Source: JBBRNH01 sp038230415
GTDB lineage: Bacteria > Bacteroidota > Bacteroidia > Cytophagales > Spirosomataceae
Direction of reading: 5' to 3'
Assembly: GCA_038230415.1 (NCBI GenBank)
Contig: JBBRNH010000052.1
Coordinates: 1-39,550, forward strand
DNA: 39,550 nucleotides
Of this stretch, positions 7,336 through 16,130 are shown piece after piece. How positions within the stretch are numbered: position 1 is the stretch's first letter; every line of letters starts with the position of its first letter. The notes beneath the pieces are model-generated. The model ran no database searches. It was not told the origin of the DNA and saw only the letters and a program-made list of their open reading frames with translations. The position numbers were made by a program, and so were the translations under genes.

Positions 7336-7350
7336 TTTATATCGCTTCAT

Positions 7351-7458
7351 TACCACCCCCAACCCCCTCCTAAAACAGGAGGGGGCTTTCAAAAACCCTT
7401 TGGCTTTTTGCTCCGAAGGCGTAGCCCCCTCCTGTTTTAGGAGGGGGTTGGGGTGGTA
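7351..7458. repeat. Large palindromic repeat (stem-loop family B, copy 1)
   Basis: Arms 7351-7387 and 7423-7458 are reverse complements apart from one extra C. Each arm contains its own smaller hairpin (ccccctcc-taaaac-aggaggggg), so a cruciform with side stems is possible. The loop includes 'ggctttttgctccgaagg'. It lies 12 bases downstream of the OmpH-like gene. A related copy is at 13210-13317. Confidence 0.85.
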
Positions 7459-7470
7459 GTAAATCTTAAC

Positions 7471-8076
7471 TTATTTCTTGGCAGGAACGGCCTGTTTTTC
7501 TTTGTACTCTTTGTTCAGCCCGTCTAAAATCTGCCGGGTGGCATCGTTCGACTGATCGGCGAAGAGGATACCCCCGCCTTTGGTGTAGCCCAGCACAAAC
7601 TCGTATTTGTTCTGCTTGTTGTATTTTTTGATGTAGTCACCAATCCGATCATACAGGTCGCCCATGGCTTTTTGTTGCTCACCGGCCAGCCGTTGCGTTG
7701 ATTGGTCGCGGTATTGCACCAGCGATTGCTGCTCCTGTTGCAGCGATGCCTCGGCGGCCCGGCCCTGCTCCTGCGTCATGGTCTGGGCGCGTTGCTGAAA
7801 ATACGTGGCTTTGTTTTGCAGGTTGCGCCCTTTTGATTCCAGGTCGTTCTGCAACTGAAACTGCTTGCTTTCCAACACTTTCTGCGTGTCTTTAAAGAAC
7901 TCGTATTTGGTCAGCAGCGAATCTACGTTCACGTAGGCAATCGGTTTTTTGGGGGCTTCGGCTTTTGTTACCACAGCAACAGTGGGTTCGGGCCGGTGAT
8001 CTTTCCAGTACAGAAAATATAGAATAGCTACGGCAATCGTCAGTACGACGTTGAAAATCAGGGAAGCGTTTTTCAC
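7471..8076 (-). CDS. OmpH/Skp-family periplasmic chaperone-like protein
   Basis: 201 residues. An N-terminal hydrophobic segment (about 5-22) is an uncleaved anchor or signal peptide. It is followed by the OmpH hallmark IAYVNVDSLLTKYEF, then a long Gln/Lys/Glu-rich helical hairpin (about 60-150), and a compact C-terminal part ending KYEFVLGYTKGGGILFAD, matching Skp-like proteins that hold unfolded outer-membrane proteins in the periplasm. It is a single gene with its own 3' palindromic repeat, and no bamA neighbour is present. It is one of several OmpH paralogues usual in Bacteroidota. Confidence 0.85.
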   Translation of the reverse strand: MKNASLIFNVVLTIAVAILYFLYWKDHRPEPTVAVVTKAEAPKKPIAYVNVDSLLTKYEFFKDTQKVLESKQFQLQNDLESKGRNLQNKATYFQQRAQTMTQEQGRAAEASLQQEQQSLVQYRDQSTQRLAGEQQKAMGDLYDRIGDYIKKYNKQNKYEFVLGYTKGGGILFADQSNDATRQILDGLNKEYKEKQAVPAKK

Positions 8077-8129
8077 AAGAAAACGGAATTAAATGGTTTG
8101 TTACAGCCGACAAAGATAGCGGGTGATTG

Positions 8130-8483
8130 TTAGGAACGCGCCGATGGCATGATGACCTGCCGGGCATAAAACCCGGCTAACCCGGCCAAACCGCCGACCA
8201 ATCCTACCAAAAACGGAGCCAAGGCCAGCAACCACGCCGGGTTCGGAGTCTTGAACAGCACCGTACTCATAGTGTTGGTCATGCCCCCGCCGGTCGAGAA
8301 ATGGATGAACAGCGTGTAAACCAGCCATACGATAGCCACGCCCGCCGTGCCTTCGCCCAAGGCTTTGGCTGGATTGTTCGCCATGAAAAAACACACGCCA
8401 AATGCAACGGGCGCAACCACCCACCAGGGCAGAAAAAACTGGGCCAGGGCCGATAATACGGCGATAAGGAGGATTGATTTCAT
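8130..8483 (-). CDS. Small integral membrane protein, function unknown
   Basis: 117 residues with hydrophobic stretches near 4-33, 45-65 and 85-110, so probably three or four membrane helices; the C-terminus is short and basic. I do not recognise a family. Its ATG overlaps the stop of the upstream acylase gene (ATGA, 8480-8483), so translation is probably coupled. Co-expression with a periplasmic acylase hints at an envelope function, but nothing more specific can be said. Confidence 0.7.
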   Translation of the reverse strand: MKSILLIAVLSALAQFFLPWWVVAPVAFGVCFFMANNPAKALGEGTAGVAIVWLVYTLFIHFSTGGGMTNTMSTVLFKTPNPAWLLALAPFLVGLVGGLAGLAGFYARQVIMPSARS

Positions 8484-11011
8484 TTTAGAATTAGCTTCCC
8501 CCGCAAACGGGGATGTTTATCGGTTAGGGTTTGCAAATAAATCAGTTCGTTGAGTTGGCCGGTGCGCCAGGTCTCGATCATGTTTTTGTATAACGGACTA
8601 CCCGGATTACCCGACTGCCCGCCCGGATACACGCCGTAGGCTTTGGGCATCGGCCCCAGTGCCACCACCATCCGCCACGATGGGCCGGTGGTTTCAGTGG
8701 TGGCATTCACGATGCCGGTGCCGCCACCCATGTCCACGTCCATCGCGCTGAAGGCATCCAAGCCCGGCACGAGGTGTTTGATGTCGGTGCTTTTGTGCGC
8801 GGCCCAGCCCCAGGTTTTGGCGTTCATCGGGCCGTGTTTTTTGGTGAGTGAATCCAAAGCCGATTTGAAACTTGCCGTCAGCACGTCGGGCAGGGTTTCT
8901 TTGGCGGGCGTTTTTACGTTGTCGAACCACTTGGCCGAGGGGTCGCGCTCGATGAGGGCCATCGTCCGGTCAAACGTCGGGAACTTCATCGGGATACTGT
9001 CGGCCACAAAAAATTCGTCTTTCCAGACCGCATCCATAAACTGCGCGTTCCATTCCACAAAAATCGTCGGGCCTACTTCGTTTACGTCGTTCTTTAGGTT
9101 CCAGCGTTTGAGGGTTTGCAAAGCGGCCTGTTGCGCAGGGTTCAGGGTTTGGGTTTGCAGGATTTTGAACAGTGTCGGCAGGGTTTCCGAAGCCCGCAGG
9201 TTAAAGTTGTCATTCTGGAGCATCCGCAGACTGTCAACCGTTGCCTTTTGCATAGTAGCAAGCCGTTGGTTAATCCGCCGACCGCGTTCTGAGGGTGCAA
9301 ACTGCCAGTTGAGGTAATACGGATAGGTCGGGTCAGTGGAAAACTGGTTGGCCGAACTCACAAAATTCAGGCCCGGATTTTTGACAATCGGGTTGTGGTC
9401 TGCCGGAATCCAGCCCTGCCAGTCGTGGGCGGGGTTGCTGCCATCGAGGGTAAACTTGCCCTGATCTTTCCACTTTAACGGGTAGCGGCCATTGGGCGAG
9501 ATGGCGATGTCTTTGTGCACATCGGCATACACGAAATTCTGCGCCGGAGCCGCGTAATAGGCCAACGCTTTGCGATAATCGGCGTAGTTACGGGCGCGGT
9601 TCAGAATCTGGTAGCATTTCACCTCGTTGGATGGGTCGTGGGCAATCCAGCGCACGGCGTGGCCCGTTGGGAAGTTGGCCCGGAAGGGTTTAGCCCCGGT
9701 ATTATAGGCCACCGGGCCGTGATGGGTGTACAATACGGTGTCCATCACGTCGGGCTTGCCTTTGACTTTTATCCGCTCAATGCGCCGGGTAACGGGCTTC
9801 CATTTGCCATCGTGCCAGTACTCGCGCCGGGCGTTGTCTTTGAAGGTAATCGCGTAGAAATCAAGCACATCGGCACCCACGTTGGTTACGCCCCAGGCAA
9901 TTTCTTTGTTAAACCCGATAATCACCCCCGGCGACCCCGGCAGCGACGCGCCACAGGCATTCATGGTGGGCGAAACGAGTTGAATCTGATACCAGATCGA
10001 GGGCAAACTCAGGGTTAAGTGCGGGTCGTTTGCCAGAATCGGGTAGCCGGTGGCGGATTTTTGCGGCCCAACGGCCCAGTTATTTGAGCCAATATCGGGG
10101 TTACGGGCCGGCCACGAATTACCCACCGTACTTAATCCTGACAGTAGCTTTTCAGGCTCCGGGTTTTTTCCTGCCGACTTTTCGGGCCAGCATTGCGTAG
10201 CGCGGGTGCTGGTCAGGGTGGGCGTTTTGCCGGTGGCCGGGGCTGATTGCGTGGCCGACGGGGTTTTCAGGGGCGTAAAATTCCAGGGCGTACCAGCCGG
10301 GATAATCGGGCTTTCGCGGACGGGATAATCCGGGAAGAGATCGGCGGTGATGGCGGGGCCGTATTTTTTCAGCACGTTTTCCATCCTGAAATCATCGGCT
10401 CCGGTTGCCAGCGTATTGCTCATCTGTTTCAGCAACAGGGCGCATTTGAGCGGTGTCCAGGCTTCGGGCGCATAGCCCAGCAATTTGTACTCGATTGGGT
10501 ATTGCGCTGGTTTTAAGCTACTTATCCAGGCATTAATCCCCGCGCAATAAGCCGTAACGATTTCGCGGGAAACCGGATCGGCGTTCATGGCTTTTTCGGC
10601 AACTTCGGCCCCGTAGCCCATGCCAAGCCGTCGGTTAAACTTGTCGAGTTCGATGGCCCGCTCACCAACCAGTTCAGATACGCGCCCGGCGGCTGCGTGG
10701 GTCTGAAACTCCATCTGCCAGAGCCGGTCTTTGGCCGTGACGTAGCCCTGCGCGAAATAAATATCATAGTCATTTTGGGCGAAAACGTGCGGCACTCCGA
10801 GGTCGTCATAGACAACGGTAACGGGTTGTCGGGTGCCACCGAGGGTAATTTCGCGGTCGGCGGTGGGCAGGGGCATTTCGGCGTTTTGCCAGAACCCGGT
10901 GAACGGACTCAGCAACGGCCCAAACGCCGGTACGTTGCCGAAGGGCCGGTTTAATGCCCAAAGGAGGGCGACCGTTGCGGCCAAAGAAAGTAGTGCGCGA
11001 ATGATTGGCAT
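8480..11011 (-). CDS. Penicillin acylase (S45) family Ntn hydrolase
   Basis: About 843 residues from the ATG at 11009-11011; a TTG nine codons upstream is less likely. The N-terminal hydrophobic segment (IIRALLSLAATVALLW) directs export. The family is made as a precursor that cuts itself before a serine, which becomes the N-terminal nucleophile. Here that is the Gly-Ser of DIGSNNWAVG, Ser about 309. The alpha chain before it has the usual VVYDDLGVPHVFAQNDYD start, where DxxGVPHI is conserved. Downstream, GVTNVGADVLDFY and the YPYYLNWQFAPSERGRRI region are typical. Substrate (beta-lactam, acyl-homoserine lactone or peptide amide) cannot be read from the sequence. It is divergent from a second acylase across 97 bases. 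Confidence 0.92.
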   Translation of the reverse strand: MPIIRALLSLAATVALLWALNRPFGNVPAFGPLLSPFTGFWQNAEMPLPTADREITLGGTRQPVTVVYDDLGVPHVFAQNDYDIYFAQGYVTAKDRLWQMEFQTHAAAGRVSELVGERAIELDKFNRRLGMGYGAEVAEKAMNADPVSREIVTAYCAGINAWISSLKPAQYPIEYKLLGYAPEAWTPLKCALLLKQMSNTLATGADDFRMENVLKKYGPAITADLFPDYPVRESPIIPAGTPWNFTPLKTPSATQSAPATGKTPTLTSTRATQCWPEKSAGKNPEPEKLLSGLSTVGNSWPARNPDIGSNNWAVGPQKSATGYPILANDPHLTLSLPSIWYQIQLVSPTMNACGASLPGSPGVIIGFNKEIAWGVTNVGADVLDFYAITFKDNARREYWHDGKWKPVTRRIERIKVKGKPDVMDTVLYTHHGPVAYNTGAKPFRANFPTGHAVRWIAHDPSNEVKCYQILNRARNYADYRKALAYYAAPAQNFVYADVHKDIAISPNGRYPLKWKDQGKFTLDGSNPAHDWQGWIPADHNPIVKNPGLNFVSSANQFSTDPTYPYYLNWQFAPSERGRRINQRLATMQKATVDSLRMLQNDNFNLRASETLPTLFKILQTQTLNPAQQAALQTLKRWNLKNDVNEVGPTIFVEWNAQFMDAVWKDEFFVADSIPMKFPTFDRTMALIERDPSAKWFDNVKTPAKETLPDVLTASFKSALDSLTKKHGPMNAKTWGWAAHKSTDIKHLVPGLDAFSAMDVDMGGGTGIVNATTETTGPSWRMVVALGPMPKAYGVYPGGQSGNPGSPLYKNMIETWRTGQLNELIYLQTLTDKHPRLRGKLILK

Positions 11012-11024
11012 TGGGGATGTCAGG

Positions 11025-11074
11025 AATTTATACAGCAAAGAAAAACAGTCTTATTTTGATATGCCGTATAAATT
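11025..11074. promoter_or_regulatory. Inverted repeat in the divergent acylase promoter region
   Basis: aatttatac (11025-11033) and gtataaatt (11066-11074) are perfect 9-base inverted copies, and the similarity extends outward. They lie symmetrically between the two divergent acylase genes and could be a shared operator or a remnant of an inverted duplication. Confidence 0.4.
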
Positions 11075-11108
11075 TTTGAGAATTACCCGAATCAACAGAA
11101 TCTCCCGC

Positions 11109-13190
11109 ATGAAAAAACTGCTTTTACGAATCGCTATCGGCTGCATCACGCTGTCTGGCGTGTTTTCTACGGCCACTGCTCAGGTCAATCCGGCCCGCGT
11201 TACCATTGCCCGCGACCGTTGGGGCGTGCCACACATTTTTGCCGCCACCGACCCCGAAGTAGCCTACGGATTAGCCTGGGCGCACGCCGAGGACGATTTC
11301 AAAACCATCCAACTCACGCTTCTCGGCGGCAAAGGGATGTTGGGCCGACACCTCGGTAAGTCGGGTGCGGCCATAGATTACGTGGTCGGTTTGATTCGGG
11401 CGCGGGAACAGGCCACCCGCGATTACCCGGCCAAATTTTCGGCTGATTATTGCGCCCTGCTCGATGGCTACGTGCAGGGCATCAACGATTACGCCCGCGC
11501 TCACCCCGGCGAGGTGCTGGTGCGGCAGGCGTTTCCGGTGATGCCAACCGATGTGGTGGCCGGGTTTATTCTGTCGAGTGCGTCGTTTTCGGGCATTGAC
11601 CCAACCTTGCGGAGTATTTTGGGCGGAACCGTGCCAGCCGCGCCCGTACTGCCCGTTGGCGGCTCTAACGCATTGGCAATCAACAGCAAGCGCACGGCAG
11701 ACGGGCAAATCTACATCGCCATCAACTCGCATCAGCCGCTCGAAGGGCCGGTGGCCTGGTACGAAGCGCACCTGTGCAGCGAGCAGGGCTGGAATATTCT
11801 GGGCGGCCTGTTTCCGGGTGCGGCTACCATTTTGCACGGCTGCAACGAAAACCTTGCCTGGGCGCACACGGTGAATTATCACGATAAAATGGACGTATAT
11901 CAGTTGGCACTCAACCCGGCCAACCGGCGCGAATACAAAGTTGACGGCGCATGGCGGCAACTCGAAGTCCGCAGCGTGAAACTGCGCGTGAAAGGCATCC
12001 CGATTGCGATTCGCAAGAAAGCATATTGGAGCGATTTCGGCCCGACGGTTATCACCAAAACCGGAGCCTACGCCCTGCGCTGGAGCGGCCTGTTTGAATC
12101 GAGAGTGGGCGAGCAGTGGTACCGAATGAACAAAGCCCGGTCGTTCAGTGAATTTTACAAAGCAGTGCAGATGACGGCCATCGCGGGTGGGTTCAACATT
12201 GTGTATGCCGACCGGCGCGACACGATTTTTTACGTCACGAACGGCAAGATTCCGCTCCGTAACCCGGCCTTCGACTGGCGCGGCACCCTGCCCGGAAACA
12301 CGGCTAAAACGCTCTGGACGCAGTTTCACCCCATCGAAGACCTGCCGCAGGTGGTGAATCCGGCGAGTGGATACGTCTTCAACACCAACAACACGCCTTA
12401 CCACTGCACCGCCCCCGCCGATTGCCCGTCGCCCAACAAATTTGACCCGACGATAGGCATCGAGACCTTTGAGCTGAACCGTAGCAAACGAATGGGCGAG
12501 TTGATGGACGAGTCGCCGGGGCCGGTGAGTTATGACGATTTCAAACGGATAAAATACGACCTGCAACTGCCCCGGACGTTATCCTACCGGCTGGATGCCA
12601 ACCTGCTCCTGAACCTCAACCCGGCAACAGACACGGCGTTGGCCCCGCTGATAGTTCGGCTCAAAAACTGGAATCGCCGGGCCGATACCGCCAGCCGCGA
12701 TGCCGCCGTATTTCTGGTGGCCTACCGATTTCTGGCCGATCAACGCAGACAAAACGGCTCGGTAGCGGCCCTGACCACGGACGAATGTATGGCTGCGCTT
12801 CGGCACACCAACACCTACCTGACCACGCATTTTGGGAGTACTACTGTTTCGTTAGGAACCATGCAACGCCACCGGCGCGGAACGGTTGATCTGCCCATTG
12901 CGGGGATTCCTGATGTGCTGGCGGCAATGGATGATGTGCCGGTTGAGAACGGGCGGTTGCGGGCCAATCAGGGCGAATCGTACATCGAGTTGGTACGATT
13001 CAGAAAGGAGGGATTACCACTAATCGAGACGGTGAACGCCTACGGAGCCTCGAACCACGCCAACAGCCCGCACTACACCGACCAAATGCAACTATTTGTG
13101 AATCAGCAGACTAAGCAGATGACGCTGGACAAAGGGACGGTGCTGCGCGAAGCCGTGCGGACGTATCATCCGGGTATCGTTGGTCAGTAG
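11109..13190 (+). CDS. Penicillin acylase (S45) family, aculeacin/AHL-acylase-like
   Basis: From the ATG at 11109 the protein has 693 residues with a clear signal peptide (MKKLLLRIAIGC, ending STATAQ), so it is periplasmic or secreted. The alpha chain begins RVTIARDRWGVPHIFA. The self-processing site is VGGSNALAINS with Ser about 186 as nucleophile. The beta chain carries NENLAWAHTVNYHDKMDVYQ, typical of the branch that includes aculeacin A acylase and quorum-quenching acyl-homoserine-lactone acylases. The earlier placement of the Ser gives a shorter alpha chain than in its divergent neighbour, so the two are distant paralogues. In-frame sequence upstream of 11109 overlaps the other gene and is not taken as coding. 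Confidence 0.92.
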   Translation: MKKLLLRIAIGCITLSGVFSTATAQVNPARVTIARDRWGVPHIFAATDPEVAYGLAWAHAEDDFKTIQLTLLGGKGMLGRHLGKSGAAIDYVVGLIRAREQATRDYPAKFSADYCALLDGYVQGINDYARAHPGEVLVRQAFPVMPTDVVAGFILSSASFSGIDPTLRSILGGTVPAAPVLPVGGSNALAINSKRTADGQIYIAINSHQPLEGPVAWYEAHLCSEQGWNILGGLFPGAATILHGCNENLAWAHTVNYHDKMDVYQLALNPANRREYKVDGAWRQLEVRSVKLRVKGIPIAIRKKAYWSDFGPTVITKTGAYALRWSGLFESRVGEQWYRMNKARSFSEFYKAVQMTAIAGGFNIVYADRRDTIFYVTNGKIPLRNPAFDWRGTLPGNTAKTLWTQFHPIEDLPQVVNPASGYVFNTNNTPYHCTAPADCPSPNKFDPTIGIETFELNRSKRMGELMDESPGPVSYDDFKRIKYDLQLPRTLSYRLDANLLLNLNPATDTALAPLIVRLKNWNRRADTASRDAAVFLVAYRFLADQRRQNGSVAALTTDECMAALRHTNTYLTTHFGSTTVSLGTMQRHRRGTVDLPIAGIPDVLAAMDDVPVENGRLRANQGESYIELVRFRKEGLPLIETVNAYGASNHANSPHYTDQMQLFVNQQTKQMTLDKGTVLREAVRTYHPGIVGQ

Positions 13191-13209
13191 TTATTTTTTA
13201 TTTCCTGAA

Positions 13210-13317
13210 CCGTCTCTTTACCCCCAGCCCCCTAAACAGGGGGCTTTTTAAAGCCTTCGGCTTTTGTTATCCCGAAGGTTTAGCCCCCTGCTTAGGGGGT
13301 TGGGGGTAAGGAGACGG
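13210..13317. repeat. Large palindromic repeat (stem-loop family B, copy 2)
   Basis: Arms 13210-13244 and 13282-13317 pair along most of their length (ccgtctctttacccccagc with its complement), with inner gccccct...aggggg hairpins. The loop 'aaagccttcggctttt...ccgaagg' resembles that of 7351-7458. It sits between convergent genes (acylase and thioredoxin) and may terminate both. Confidence 0.8.
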
Positions 13318-13334
13318 TTGGTAACTTTAACCAA

Positions 13335-13766
13335 TTATTTCACGCCTTTGCCAATGGCAACCAACTCGGCAGCGGGGTAAAAACCGATTACTTTTTTGAC
13401 CACTTTACCGTTGCCATCAATAAAAAACAGCGTTGGGTAGGCTTCCAGCGGGTATTGCTGGGTCAGGGCGGGGCCTTCGCCTTTTTCCATGTCCATCTTC
13501 ACGTTGATGAACTTCTGATTGAACACATCGCCCACTTCTTTCTGCGTAAACACCTCTTTCTGAAGGCGTTTGCAGGGGCCGCACCAACTGGCGTAGGCAT
13601 CGAGAAAGATGATTTTCTTCTCGGCTTTGGCCTTTTTCAGAATCTGCGCCCACTTGGCTTCGGTAAACTGAATGCCGACTTCGGCGGTTTTTGGGCCATC
13701 GGTGGCCTGCGTAGTGGCGGTTCCCCACAAGAGCAGGGCAACGAAAACGACTGTTAATTTTTTCAT
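13335..13766 (-). CDS. Exported thioredoxin-fold protein
   Basis: From the ATG at 13764-13766 it has 143 residues: signal peptide (MKKLTVVFVALLLWG...TTQA), then a thioredoxin fold with DAYASWCGPCKRLQKEVF, the redox pair being Cys62 and Cys65, and the cis-proline loop YPLEAYPTLFFID. It fits the thioredoxin_7/DUF255-like group acting on disulfides in the periplasm. A longer in-frame start at 13868 adds 34 basic residues without export logic and is rejected. No Dsb/cytochrome maturation partner is adjacent. Confidence 0.88.
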   Translation of the reverse strand: MKKLTVVFVALLLWGTATTQATDGPKTAEVGIQFTEAKWAQILKKAKAEKKIIFLDAYASWCGPCKRLQKEVFTQKEVGDVFNQKFINVKMDMEKGEGPALTQQYPLEAYPTLFFIDGNGKVVKKVIGFYPAAELVAIGKGVK

Positions 13767-13970
13767 GGTACGATTGGTGACTTGCCTTCTTAAACGATGG
13801 CATTGGCTGTTTTGGTTTCTACAGACGGTACTTTGCACAAAACGTGCCGATTTACCTTTACCAAACACATGAATATTACATCATATATTGAGTAATGGTT
13901 TTAGAGTGTTTTCATCTTTCCTTAAATTTTTGGTACTTTCGGGCATTCGTAACGGAAATCCAAGTCAACT

Positions 13971-14804
13971 ATGATAAAAAATAAATTAGTTAAGCCCTTT
14001 CTCAAATGGGCAGGTGGGAAAAGACAATTAATGGATGAAATTAGAAAATACGTTCCAAAGAACTTCACCACTTATTACGAACCATTTTTAGGTGGAGGTG
14101 CTGTCTTTTTAGAATTACAACCAAAACATTTCGTAGTAAATGACATCAACCCTGAGTTAATTAACGTTTATCAAACGACAAAAAATAATGTCGACCTACT
14201 TATTGCGACGCTCAAAACTTTTAAAAATGAGAGTGATTCTTATTATGAGATAAGAGAATTAGATCGATTTCCACTATTTAACACAATGTCAAACATTGAA
14301 AAAGCCGCAAGAATTATCTATCTAAATAAAACTTGCTTTAATGGATTGTTCAGAGTTAATAGTCAGGGGCAATTTAATGTACCATTTGGTAGTTACAAAA
14401 ATCCTGATATTATCAATGAAATAACATTAAGAGCAGTAAGTCGATACTTAAATGAAAACTCTGGTTCCTTCTTAAACGGAGATTTCGCAGATGCTGTTAA
14501 AGAAGCAAAAAAAGGATGCTTTATTTATCTTGATCCACCTTATGACCCTGTCTCTGATAGTTCTTCCTTCACGGGTTATACTTTAGATGGATTTGGAAAA
14601 AGACAACAAACCCGTCTTAAGGCAGTTTGTGACGATTTGGATAATCGTGGTTGTAAATTCCTTGTTTCTAACTCGTCAACAGATTTCATCAGAGATTTAT
14701 ACAGAGATTATAAGATAGAAAGAGTCCAGGCTACCAGAAGCATAAATTCTGTTGCAGCAGGTCGAGGCAAAGTTGATGAACTTTTAATTAGGAATTATGA
14801 GTAA
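13971..14804 (+). CDS. DNA adenine methyltransferase, Dam/DpnM (D12) class
   Basis: 277 residues. It transfers a methyl group from S-adenosylmethionine to adenine N6, in this class usually within GATC. Visible motifs: KPFLKWAGGKRQL at the N-terminus, motif I in YYEPFLGGGAVF (residues 36-46), an acidic residue after it in VVNDINPELI, the NKTCFNGLFRVN target-recognition region, and motif IV DPPY at 188-191. The C-terminus has LVSNSS and SINSVAAGRGKVDELLI, typical of Dam. It is strongly AT-rich compared with its neighbours, consistent with recent acquisition. The companion gene starts 12 bases downstream. Confidence 0.93.
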   Translation: MIKNKLVKPFLKWAGGKRQLMDEIRKYVPKNFTTYYEPFLGGGAVFLELQPKHFVVNDINPELINVYQTTKNNVDLLIATLKTFKNESDSYYEIRELDRFPLFNTMSNIEKAARIIYLNKTCFNGLFRVNSQGQFNVPFGSYKNPDIINEITLRAVSRYLNENSGSFLNGDFADAVKEAKKGCFIYLDPPYDPVSDSSSFTGYTLDGFGKRQQTRLKAVCDDLDNRGCKFLVSNSSTDFIRDLYRDYKIERVQATRSINSVAAGRGKVDELLIRNYE

Positions 14805-14816
14805 ATATCCAGAAAA

Positions 14817-16100
14817 ATGAAAACTAAAAACGATATTGCTTGGAATATACTCTTCGAAAAATACAGCATACTGCAGGCTATTGAAAATGAAGGAAAATTT
14901 ATAATATCCTCGGCTACCATCAATGTGATTAGAGAAAGTAGATTGATGACTAAGTTCGACAGTTTAGAAACGCTTCCTCACCTCTTTACCAAAAACCACC
15001 TTGCTATTTTACCAATAAGTAGGGGAGATTATATGATCGGAAAATTTGATGCCTACTACAAAGTAAATTCAGATGTTTATATCGAAGACGAATATGTTGC
15101 CTTTCCAGATTATCTCCAAAGTTTAGACTATAAAAAAATATATTCAGAAAGTGCAGCTATAAACTGCGCTTATGTAACGGGTATTTTAGCGCGATTCATG
15201 GACGATACGTCGCTTCTTCCTACCGTATCCGGCAGAATGGGATCTTCAAAATTTGATTTTTCAATAACTGGTAAGGGCGGGACATATAAAATAGCTGTAA
15301 ATAATAGCCAATGTGAAATTGATGGTGGCTATGAAGGTGAACAAGAGTTGCTCCTCATAGAAGCCAAAAATTTCAGTGTGGATGATTTCCTAATTAGGCA
15401 GATATATTATCCATTTCGGCTTTGGTCAAGTAAAATTACTAAGAGAGTAATACCAGTCTTTATGACATATAGTAATGACGGTTTTACATTGAGACAGTTT
15501 CAATTTCAAGATATATCTGATTACAATTCAATTATATTAATAAAGCAAAAGAGATATATTATTGCTGAAGAAGATGATTCAATTATTAAAGACAAAGATT
15601 TGCAACTCACCTTGAGCAATACTCAGGTTGTAGATGAGCAAGAAATTCCTTTCCCGCAAGCAGACAGTTTTAGCCGCGTAATTGATTTATTAAGTTTTCT
15701 TTCCGTATCGGATAAGAAGGATGAGGAGATAACAGAATACTTTGGCTTTGACCCCAGGCAAACTGGATACTACACTAACGCTGGAAAGTACTTAGAGTTA
15801 ATTGAGGGTGATTTTCGCAAGGGTTATCGGCTTACAAATCAAGGTAAGCGGATTGTTTCATTACCATATAAAAAGAAAACAGTTTCACTTGTTAGTTGTA
15901 TTCTCAAACACAAAGTTTTTAATGAAACATTAAAATATTATTTTAAAAATTCTCAACGCCCAGTTGATGATGAAGTAGTAAAATATATGAAAATGTTTGG
16001 TATCTATAACGTTCATGAAGATACCACTTACTACCGTCGTTCTAAAACTGTTCTGAAATGGATTGACTGGATAGTTTCACTTGCAGTTGCGGATGAATAA
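14817..16100 (+). CDS. Probable type II restriction endonuclease (PD-(D/E)XK)
   Basis: 427 residues. Position, 12 bases after an adenine methyltransferase and in the same AT-rich composition, makes it the likely endonuclease. A PD-(D/E)XK-like core is visible: Asp169 in CEIDGGYEGEQ, then LLLIEAKN with Glu182 and Lys184, and a following FLIRQIYYPF helix with Gln195. The C-terminal 150 residues (from about 280) look like a winged-helix segment (TGYYTNAGKYLELI, then YRLTNQGKRIVSLP). It resembles the DUF6996/DUF6997-type 'type II restriction enzyme' family as I recall it. By its partner it should cut GATC or a related site; this is inference. It is convergent with uvrA. Confidence 0.8.
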   Translation: MKTKNDIAWNILFEKYSILQAIENEGKFIISSATINVIRESRLMTKFDSLETLPHLFTKNHLAILPISRGDYMIGKFDAYYKVNSDVYIEDEYVAFPDYLQSLDYKKIYSESAAINCAYVTGILARFMDDTSLLPTVSGRMGSSKFDFSITGKGGTYKIAVNNSQCEIDGGYEGEQELLLIEAKNFSVDDFLIRQIYYPFRLWSSKITKRVIPVFMTYSNDGFTLRQFQFQDISDYNSIILIKQKRYIIAEEDDSIIKDKDLQLTLSNTQVVDEQEIPFPQADSFSRVIDLLSFLSVSDKKDEEITEYFGFDPRQTGYYTNAGKYLELIEGDFRKGYRLTNQGKRIVSLPYKKKTVSLVSCILKHKVFNETLKYYFKNSQRPVDDEVVKYMKMFGIYNVHEDTTYYRRSKTVLKWIDWIVSLAVADE

Positions 16101-16130
16101 GAGGGTATGATTCTCAACTCATCATATTAC

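Larger units (their letters stand above)
6920..7470. other. 550-base gap without a recognised gene
   Basis: Between smpB and the OmpH-like gene I see no convincing protein. A basic 24-codon frame begins at the ATG near 7163 on the plus strand, with no support. The gap holds a G/C hairpin followed by a T-run on the minus strand (7023-7047), a strong hairpin followed by T-rich sequence on the plus strand (7289-7335), and a large palindromic repeat (7351-7458). No tmRNA, RNase P or SRP RNA signature was found. One or two small RNAs are possible. Confidence 0.5.

Noticed and set aside
6920..7350. tmRNA, RNase P RNA or SRP RNA next to smpB
   Set aside because: None of the diagnostic sequences (tmRNA 3' end, conserved RNase P core, SRP tetraloop helix) could be found.
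11271..12566. 431-codon open frame on the minus strand
   Set aside because: It lies wholly antisense to the penicillin acylase gene, whose motifs and signal peptide are clear; the frame shows only low-complexity shadow text typical of GC-rich antisense.
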